Origin: Vibrio aestivus
GTDB lineage: Bacteria > Pseudomonadota > Gammaproteobacteria > Enterobacterales > Vibrionaceae
Assembly: GCA_003263845.1 (NCBI GenBank)
Contig: JYJN01000079.1
Coordinates: 1 to 47,516, forward strand
Length of the DNA stretch: 47,516 bases
Direction: 5' to 3'
Shown here: piece after piece, positions 41,423-47,516 of the stretch
Position numbering within the stretch: position 1 is the first letter of the stretch
Layout: every line of letters starts with the position of its first letter
Made by a program: the position numbers and the translations under genes
The notes under the pieces: model-generated
What the model was told of the DNA's origin: nothing
What the model saw: the letters and a program-made list of their open reading frames with translations, nothing else
Databases searched by the model: none

Positions 41423-42544
41423 TTAAATGCGTTGCTCAATGATACCACCACCTAGGCAAGCATCACCTTTATAGAAAACAGCTGACTGACCTGGCGTTAC
41501 AGCAACTTGAGGTTCGTCAAAGATAACTTTAATGTTTTCATCATCAATAGGGATGATTGTACATGGGATATCCGTTTGACGGTAACGTGTTTTTACTGTG
41601 CAGCTCATTGGTTCTTTGATGACTTTGCGGTCAACCCAATGAAGTTGAGATGCGATCAAACCTTGAGATTTCAGTAGTGGGTGGTCTGCACCTTGAACAG
41701 CGATTAAAACATTGCGTTTGAGATCTTTGTCCGCAACGTACCATGGGTCTTCATTACCGCCACCGCCTTTCTGGCCACCGATGTGTAAGCCTTTACGCTG
41801 ACCTAATGTATGGTACATAAGGCCTTGGTGTTCACCAATCTCTTTGCCTTCTGGGGTCTCAATTTTGCCTGGTTGAGCAGGTAGATAGCGACCCAAGAAG
41901 TCAGTAAACTTACGCTCACCAATAAAACAGATGCCCGTTGAGTCTTTCTTCTTGGCAGTTATTAAGTCTTGCTCTTCCGCAATACGTCGAACTTCCGGTT
42001 TCTCTAAATCACCGACAGGGAATAAGCTACGTGCTACTTGGTCATGGCTGAGCGTATATAGGAAATAGCTTTGGTCTTTGTTGCCGTCTAGGCCGCGTAA
42101 CATTTGTGGCTTCTCACCGTTGTCCGGAAAAGAACGACGAACGTAGTGACCCATGGCAATGTAATCCGCATCCAATACTTCGTCGGCAAACTCCAAGAAA
42201 GCTTTGAACTTAATTTCTTTATTACAAAGAATATCAGGGTTAGGGGTGCGGCCGGCTTTGTACTCGGCAAGGAAGTACTCGAATACATTATCCCAGTACT
42301 CCGCTGCAAAGTTAATGGTGTGTAGGTGGATGCCTAACTTATCACATACGGCTTGAGCATCGGCGAGGTCTTCAGCTGCCGTACAGTACTCCTCGTTGTC
42401 GTCTTCTTCCCAGTTCTTCATAAACAGGCCTTCCACTTGGTAGCCTTGTTGTTTTAAAAGATAGGCAGAAACGGATGAATCAACACCACCGGACATACCG
42501 ACGATGACTTTCTTTTGGCTGTTATCAGAACAGGTGTTAGGCAT
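41423..42544 (-). CDS. mnmA: tRNA-specific 2-thiouridylase MnmA
   Basis: Makes the 2-thio group of mnm5s2U34 in tRNA. 373 residues. PP-loop SGGVDSS at 18-24, catalytic cysteines C107 ([11 protein letters not shown]) and C206 ([11 protein letters not shown]), and [13 protein letters not shown]. Starts [20 protein letters not shown]. It is first in the mnmA-hflD pair, as in E. coli. Confidence 0.98.
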   Translation of the reverse strand: MPNTCSDNSQKKVIVGMSGGVDSSVSAYLLKQQGYQVEGLFMKNWEEDDNEEYCTAAEDLADAQAVCDKLGIHLHTINFAAEYWDNVFEYFLAEYKAGRTPNPDILCNKEIKFKAFLEFADEVLDADYIAMGHYVRRSFPDNGEKPQMLRGLDGNKDQSYFLYTLSHDQVARSLFPVGDLEKPEVRRIAEEQDLITAKKKDSTGICFIGERKFTDFLGRYLPAQPGKIETPEGKEIGEHQGLMYHTLGQRKGLHIGGQKGGGGNEDPWYVADKDLKRNVLIAVQGADHPLLKSQGLIASQLHWVDRKVIKEPMSCTVKTRYRQTDIPCTIIPIDDENIKVIFDEPQVAVTPGQSAVFYKGDACLGGGIIEQRI

Positions 42545-42714
42545 GATTTAGTACCACTCAATTTAACTGGACGCAGATTCTATCAGAAAGCGAGGTTAGG
42601 GGACAGTTCCGAGACCAAAATCACACTTCCAATGTGGCCAATATTCTTCTTTCTATAGATGTATTGAAGTCATATATATGGCATAGTCTAGCGAAAACAA
42701 GTGTGAGTTGAATA

Positions 42715-42984
42715 ATGACTGTTGAAAACGAATTTATGCAAGAGGCTGAACTGATCGAAGTTGTCGAAAATCAGCTTGAAGATGGTAACCCAATTAAGGC
42801 CAAAGAAACGTTAATGCGTTTAATGATGACAGGTACGCCCCGTGAAGAGGCGATAGCAATGATGGCTTGTGCAGTGGCAATTGAAATCTTTGATGTAATG
42901 AAGAATGAAGGCGAATTCAATCTAAAACGATACAGTGAACATCTAGACATGTTACCAGATTTGAGCTTTATGGAAGGTGAATAG
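42715..42984 (+). CDS. Conserved small acidic protein of unknown function (89 aa)
   Basis: 89 residues, acidic and predicted helical. TLMRLMMTGTPREEAIAMMA suggests a compact helix bundle. No signal peptide or TM. A strong terminator follows. I do not recognise the family, but the position between mnmA and gsk and the well-formed gene boundaries make it real. Confidence 0.78.
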   Translation: MTVENEFMQEAELIEVVENQLEDGNPIKAKETLMRLMMTGTPREEAIAMMACAVAIEIFDVMKNEGEFNLKRYSEHLDMLPDLSFMEGE

Positions 42985-43041
42985 CTAGGGCGTTAATACC
43001 GTGACCACAGTATCATTTAAATAGATGAATACACCCGAACC

Positions 43042-43070
43042 AAGAGCGGCTATTTAGAGCCGCTCTTTTT
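43042..43070 (+). terminator. Terminator after the 89-aa protein gene
   Basis: AAGAGCGGC/GCCGCTCTT stem, 8-nt loop, T5. Confidence 0.9.
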
Positions 43071-43123
43071 GTAACTCGGCCAATTAAAAAGCCTTATCTG
43101 AAGCACATCATTCTGAATTGTGT

Positions 43124-43139
43124 TCGCAAACGTTTGCTA
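43124..43139. promoter_or_regulatory. PurR-like box upstream of gsk, overlapping a -10
   Basis: TCGCAAACGTTTGCTA matches the PurR consensus ACGCAAACGTTTNCNT closely, with the core GCAAACGTTTGC perfect. Its right end overlaps TATAAT at 43138-43143, so repressor binding would block transcription of gsk. Confidence 0.75.
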
Positions 43140-43216
43140 TAATGAGTCATATTGCCGCATTGAGATCTGCGCGGTAGAATCGCCGTCCCTTGTCCCTCTA
43201 GTTCAGAATTTATACT

Positions 43217-44520
43217 ATGAAATTTCCTGGTCAACGTAAGTCGAAGCATTACTTTCCTGTGGATGCTCGAGATCCGCTTGTTAGCCAAGCTCAAGAAAGT
43301 AAAACAATGTCATCTACCCATATCATTGGTATTGACCAAACTTTGGTGGACATAGAAGCGACGGTTACCTCAGAGTTAATTGAAAAGTACAAATTGAGTA
43401 AAGGACATTCATTAGTTATTGATGATGAAACGGCCGAATCTCTCTACAACGAACTAAAAGACAAAGAACTCATTACCAATGAGTATGCTGGTGGCACAAT
43501 CGGTAATACGCTTCATAACTATTCTGTTCTTGCCGATGACCGGTCAACGTTACTCGGGGTTATGAGTCAGGATATTAAAATTGGCAGCTACGGATATCGT
43601 TATCTGTGTAATACATCTAGCCGTATGGACCTTAATTATTTGCAGGGTGTTGATGGTGCAATTGGTCGCTGTTTTGCATTGATTACCGAAGATGGTGAAC
43701 GCACCTTTGCAATTAGTGAAGGCCAGATGAACAAACTCAGTCCAGAGAATATCCCTGAAGAAATATTTGAAGATGCGTCTGCATTGGTTCTAACGGCTTA
43801 TCTAGTTCGTTGTAAAGAAGGCGATCCAATGCCTGACGCAACAATGAAGGCCATTGAGTATGCGAAGAAATATGATGTTCCCGTAGTTTTAACTCTAGGG
43901 ACTAAATTTGTAATTCAGGATGACCCTAAATTTTGGCAAGACTTTCTAAATGATCACGTTGCTGTGGTTGCAATGAATGAAGATGAGGCAGAAGCATTAA
44001 CGGGCGAGTCTGATCCACTTGCTGCTTCAGATAAAGCTTTAGAATGGGTCGACCTAGTATTGTGTACCGCAGGCCCAGTAGGCTTGTTTATGGCGGGTTA
44101 CACAGAAAATAGCGCAAAGCGCGAGACGTCATTGCCATTATTACCGGGCTCAATCGCAGAGTTCAATCGATTTGAATTTAGCCGCCCTGCTTCAAAGTCA
44201 TTATGCGAAGATCCGCTTAAAGTTTATTCTCATATTGCGCCATATATGGCGGGCCGGAAAAAATTAAAAATACAAACGGTGCAGGTGATGCTGCGTTATC
44301 TGCTCTACTTCATGATATGGCAGCGAATAAATACCATAAAGAGAATGTGCCTAATTCAAGCAAGCATGCGCATACTTTCTTAACTTACTCGTCGTTTTCA
44401 CAAGTATGTAAATATTCTAACCGAGCAAGTTATGAGGTATTAGTTCAACACTCTCCAAGACTTTCTCGTGGGCTTCCTGAGCGAGAAGATAGCTTGGAAG
44501 AAGCATACTGGGAAAGATAA
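43217..44520 (+). CDS. gsk: Inosine-guanosine kinase, one apparent deletion
   Basis: PfkB-family kinase of purine salvage that phosphorylates inosine and guanosine. It begins MKFPGQRKSKHYFPVDARDP as in E. coli Gsk. Conserved blocks: AGGTIGNTLHNYSVLADD, CNTSSRMDLNYLQGVDG, LTLGTKFVI and LCTAGPVGLFMAG. After HIAPYM a G is missing near 44248: the family sequence GGPEKIKNTNGAGDAALSAL, with the catalytic GAGD, is in the next frame, ending at 44520 with REDSLEEAYWER. Restored length 434, the E. coli length. The uncorrected frame would run to 44383 and lack the catalytic loop. Confidence 0.95.
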
Positions 44521-44528
44521 TAAAATAG

Positions 44529-44557
44529 AAAAGGCTCCTAATTAGGAGCCTTTTTTA
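44529..44557. terminator. Bidirectional terminator between gsk and hns
   Basis: Perfect palindromic stem AAGGCTCCTAATTAGGAGCC (44531-44550) plus TT, with A- and T-runs on the two sides. Confidence 0.93.
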
Positions 44558-44591
44558 ATCTACAATTTGAAACTGCTAACTTTTCAGAAGG

Positions 44592-44996
44592 TTAGATAGC
44601 AAAGTCTTCTAACGATTTACCTGCATCAAGCTCTGCTTGAATGATAGAAGGCGTACGGCCTTGACCTGTCCAAGTTTTTTCTGCGCCTGAAGCATCTACA
44701 TATTTGTATTTAGCAGGGCGAGGTGCACGCTTAGATTTGCCTTTCGTTGCTTCCCCAGATAGCGCAGAAATAAGGGCATCAACATCGATACCATCTTTAG
44801 CAATTTGATCAGCAATAGCAGAAAGTTTAGCTTCTTGTTCAGCTTTAGCTTCGCGTTCTGCTGCTTCTGACTCTTGACGCTCAGTAACAACAATCGTTAA
44901 TTTCTCAAGAGCTTCTTCTAGTTGTTCTAGAGTTAAATCACGAGAAAACGCGCGTAAGCTGCGAATATTTGTTAGTGTTTTTGTTAATTCCGACAT
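44592..44996 (-). CDS. hns: H-NS family nucleoid-associated protein
   Basis: 134-residue DNA-bridging silencer of AT-rich, often acquired, genes. N-terminal helical oligomerisation region (about 1-65, coiled-coil with Glu/Lys), a linker rich in basic residues (KGKSKRAPRPAKYKY), and the C-terminal DNA-binding domain with TWTGQGRTPSII, the AT-hook-like QGR loop. It ends KSLEDFAI. The upstream region is AT-rich, fitting autoregulation. Confidence 0.96.
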   Translation of the reverse strand: MSELTKTLTNIRSLRAFSRDLTLEQLEEALEKLTIVVTERQESEAAEREAKAEQEAKLSAIADQIAKDGIDVDALISALSGEATKGKSKRAPRPAKYKYVDASGAEKTWTGQGRTPSIIQAELDAGKSLEDFAI

Positions 44997-45399
44997 GACT
45001 ATTCCTATGGATTAAATTTCGCCGACAAACCAATATTAAACCGCATTTTTAATTTAGACAATATTATTTGCGTAAATTAAGTATAACTACTTAGCTACGT
45101 AATATTTTGGTCAATTTTTTATGCAAAATATGATGTTTACTGTGTAAAAAACATGTGATTTAACTAATGAGAGTCACACTCAGCTAAGAAGTTCATTTAT
45201 GAATCTAGATTATTTTAATTGAACCAAAGTATTAGTTTTGAATTCTATATATGTGCATTGATGAGTAAAAATAAACACAAGATAATAGATTAGTATATTT
45301 TTAAGTGCTCAGTTTCATAAAGTGAATGCATGTGCTCTCCATCCAAGTCTAACCAAGATTTATGTTGCGAATAATTGGCGCTTTATTAAGTTAAAGATA
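44997..45399. other. AT-rich region upstream of hns
   Basis: About 400 bp without a gene. It should carry the hns promoter on the minus strand. I see only AT-rich sequence and no clear operator. Confidence 0.5.
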
Positions 45400-45427
45400 T
45401 TGCAATTAGTCATCATGTAAGTAGAAT
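45400..45427 (+). promoter_or_regulatory. Candidate promoter of the lysine riboswitch transcript
   Basis: TTGCAA (45400-45405), 16 bp, TAGAAT (45422-45427), about 75 bp before the aptamer. Confidence 0.45.
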
Positions 45428-45500
45428 GGCCGCCACCTAATGCTCTGCATGGTTAAATTGTTGTTAAAGTGAAGTTTCAACAGTTTTTCATATTGTTAGG

Positions 45501-45676
45501 GCGGTAGAGGAGCGAAAGCGATCAGTAGTAACCAATAGGGTGATGCCAAAGACGGGTTATGAAAGGTGCTTTCGCCGAAGCATGTTTGTAAATCAAAGCA
45601 GCTTGCTGGGGTTGTTACCGAATAGGAACAACACTGCCATAGTCTATAATTTTGTAACACTATGGAGCGCTACTGT
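45501..45676 (+). ncRNA. Lysine riboswitch (L-box aptamer)
   Basis: Conserved lysine-aptamer elements appear in order: GGTAGAGGAGCGA at the start, AGTA, TCGCCGAAGCA, GCTGGGGTTGTT, GGAACAACACTGCC and GGAGCGCTACTG at the end. P1 pairs 45501-45507 with 45670-45676, with two or three G-T wobbles. It lies about 120 nt upstream of the NhaC-family lysW start, a known arrangement in gammaproteobacteria. Confidence 0.9.
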
Positions 45677-45682
45677 GGGGTT

Positions 45683-45727
45683 GGGTGAAGCATTCGCTTC
45701 CCTTTCGCTTATATAAGCATTTTGCTT
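45683..45727 (+). other. Probable expression platform of the lysine riboswitch
   Basis: Behind P1 come GGG-T-GAAGC/GCTTC-CC followed by TTT (45683-45704), a perfect palindrome GCTTATATAAGC (45708-45719), and AAGCA-TTT-TGCTT (45715-45727). The first hairpin could be a short terminator; mechanism not established. Confidence 0.5.
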
Positions 45728-45793
45728 GAAAATGACTTTGAGTAATTTGTCTGCAGTAGATCTCTAACCATTTATAACTGGTTTTTGAAGATC

Positions 45794-47451
45794 ATGAATT
45801 TAATCGATTTTGCATCATCCCCTTTATCTTTGTTGCCACCGATCGTTGCTCTTAGCTTAGCGATCATTACACGTCGCGTATTACTCTCTTTGGGTATGGG
45901 CGTTGTACTAGGGGCATTACTTCTATCCAACTATTCAATTACAAACAGTGCGGAATACATCGGTAAAACTATATCAAGTGTTTTTTGTCGAGTTTTCGAC
46001 AAAGTTTGTGGAAACGGCTGATAGTTCACTTCCAGTAGAAAAAACAGTTTGGGAAATTAACAGCTGGAATATGAGTATTGTTGGGTTCCTCGTATTGCTT
46101 GGCATGATGACAGCGCTACTGACGTTGTCAGGTGGCACTCGCGCATTTGCTGAATGGGCTCAAGCTCGCGTGAAAAGTAAACGCGGCTCGAAGCTTCTAG
46201 CGGCCTTTTTTAGGTGTTTTCATCTTTATCGATGATTACTTTAATAGCTTAGCCGTTGGTGCCATTTCGCGACCAGTCACTGACAGATACTACGTATCGC
46301 GTGCGAAACTTGCTTATATCCTAGATTCTACAGCGGCACCTATGTGTGTACTTATGCCCGCTTCTAGCTGGGGTGCATACATCATGACCATCGTAGCAGG
46401 CATCTTGGTGGCGCACGGCGTCACTGAATATTCAGCGATTGGCGCGTACGTTCGTATGATCCCAATGAACTTCTATGCAGTGTTCGCACTACTTATGGTG
46501 TTTGCAGTGGTTTGGTTTGGCTTAGATGTAGGCCAAATGCGCAAGCATGAGATAGAAGCTTCACAAGGCCGTGGTTTCGATGGTGACAAAGAAAATGATA
46601 CCAAAGAAGCTCACGAGCTTAATGAAGAGTTGGATATTAAAGAGAGTGAGCATGGCAAAGTCTCTGACCTAGTTCTTCCTATCGCGACATTGATTGTTGC
46701 TACCGTGGCAGCGATGCTATACACAGGTGGACAAGCACTAGCTGGTGATGGTGAAGCATTTAACCTATTAGGCGCTTTTGAGAATACCGATGTTGGCACG
46801 TCTCTCATCTATGGAGGTATTGCGGGCTTATTGGTTTCAATCATTACAGTGGTAAAACAAAAGCTATTGGTTAGCGATATCGTCATTACTCTGTGGATTG
46901 GTGCGAAATCGATGTTCGGCGCGATTCTGATTCTCATTTTTGCGTGGACAATTGGTACCGTGATTGGTGACATGAACACCGGCGCTTACCTTTCATCAAT
47001 GGTTGAGGGCAGCATTGGTCCACATTGGCTACCTGTAATCCTATTCTTGCTTTCTGGTCTGATGGCTTTCTCGACAGGTACTTCATGGGGAACGTTCGGT
47101 ATCATGCTACCAATCGCTGGTGATATGTCTGCGGCGACTGATATTGCACTAATGCTACCAATGTTAAGTGCCGTACTTGCTGGCTCGGTGTTTGGTGATC
47201 ACTGTTCACCAATCTCAGATACTACGATTCTGTCTTCAACGGGTGCGCGCTGTAACCATATTGACCACGTAGCAACACAGCTACCTTACGCACTGTCGGT
47301 GGCACTGGTATCGTGTATTGGCTTTATTGTGATGGGTATGACGGCCTCTGTAGCGGCTTCATTTGCGGCGGCTTCGGTGACTTTTGTAATTGTATGCTTT
47401 GGTCTATCAGTGATGTCAAAAGCGAAAATGGCAAGCTGCCAAAGCGCTTGA
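45794..47451 (+). CDS. lysW: NhaC-family lysine transporter (LysW type), two apparent insertions
   Basis: Inner-membrane transporter of the Na+/H+ antiporter (NhaC) superfamily, under a lysine riboswitch and so probably a lysine importer; about 551 residues when restored. The N-terminal part has IVALSLAIITRRVLLSLGMG. Extra T residues in T6 runs near 45980-45986 and 46206-46212 break the frame: restored SSVFVEFSTKFVE and LLAAFLGVFIFIDDYFNSLA. Later blocks include RPVTDRYYVSRAKLAYI, TAAPMCVLMPASSWGAYI, GLMAFSTGTSWGTFGIMLP and GDHCSPISDTTILSSTGARC, typical of the NhaC family. I use the ATG at 45794; a TTG at 45785 is also in frame. A terminator begins at the window edge. Confidence 0.92.
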
Positions 47452-47500
47452 TTACGGCTAGCGACGCTAAGTAAGTTGCATAGCAGAATATATAGAGGAA

Positions 47501-47516
47501 GGAGGCTTTGGCCTCC
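47501..47516 (+). terminator. Terminator of lysW, cut by the window edge
   Basis: GGAGGC-TTTG-GCCTCC, a perfect hairpin; any T-run lies beyond the window. Confidence 0.6.

Noticed and set aside
44240..44270. Programmed frameshift at the A-rich stretch in gsk
   Set aside because: The conserved GGPEK residues before the A-run are already altered, so the indel lies upstream of any slippery site.

Overview
The window comes from a gammaproteobacterium of the family Vibrionaceae, most likely a Vibrio. The evidence is gene content and order: lpxK-ycaR-kdsB beside prkA-yeaH-spoVR, a pfl region, bioA facing bioBFCD, mnmA-hflD-purB, then gsk, hns and a lysine-riboswitch NhaC-type transporter. Porin signal peptides and codon use also fit. 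It is core chromosome. I see no rRNA, tRNA, insertion sequence, prophage, integron or CRISPR array.

Layout. 1-1.8 kb: lipid A and KDO genes (lpxK, ycaR, kdsB). 1.9-6.8 kb, minus strand: the stress-linked PrkA kinase, YeaH and SpoVR/YcgB. 7.2-16.1 kb: yfbU, then a pyruvate formate-lyase region. In it, pflA is separated from pflB by an HBM-type chemoreceptor and an LpxR-like lipid A deacylase. A DUF3360-like permease sits upstream of pflB, where focA lies in enterics. 16.7-19.9 kb: a basic amino acid ABC transporter with candidate ARG boxes. 20-25.4 kb: a small secreted protein, a porin, xthA and a dCache chemoreceptor. 25.4-30.3 kb, minus strand: roxA, ybaM, priC, a TSUP permease and dinG. 30.8-32.4 kb: an OmpU/OmpL-type porin and a DUF2057 protein. 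32.5-37.7 kb: the biotin locus with a BirA operator between bioA and bioBFCD. 37.8-42.5 kb: a small ORF, htpX, purB with a PurR box, hflD and mnmA. 42.7-47.5 kb: an unrecognised small protein, gsk with a PurR box, hns, a lysine riboswitch and lysW.

The sequence carries many single-base indels. By comparing reading frames with the conserved protein families I count about 20 in 13 genes. Nearly all lie in or beside short homopolymers or doubled bases, and intact family sequence resumes in another frame right after each. The genes hit are mostly conserved housekeeping genes, so I read these as probable draft-assembly errors rather than decay. Such genes are annotated over their full restored extent, with the break position given.

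The most interesting items are: the SulP/NCS2-like permease in the focA position with an FNR-like box; the lysine riboswitch and its downstream hairpins; an ARG-box pair on a TATAAT element; long hairpins between binding-protein and permease genes; a diverged duplication of the yeaH 3' end; a perfect 16-bp palindrome upstream of the TSUP gene; and a slippage-type repeat that makes up the xthA ribosome-binding region.
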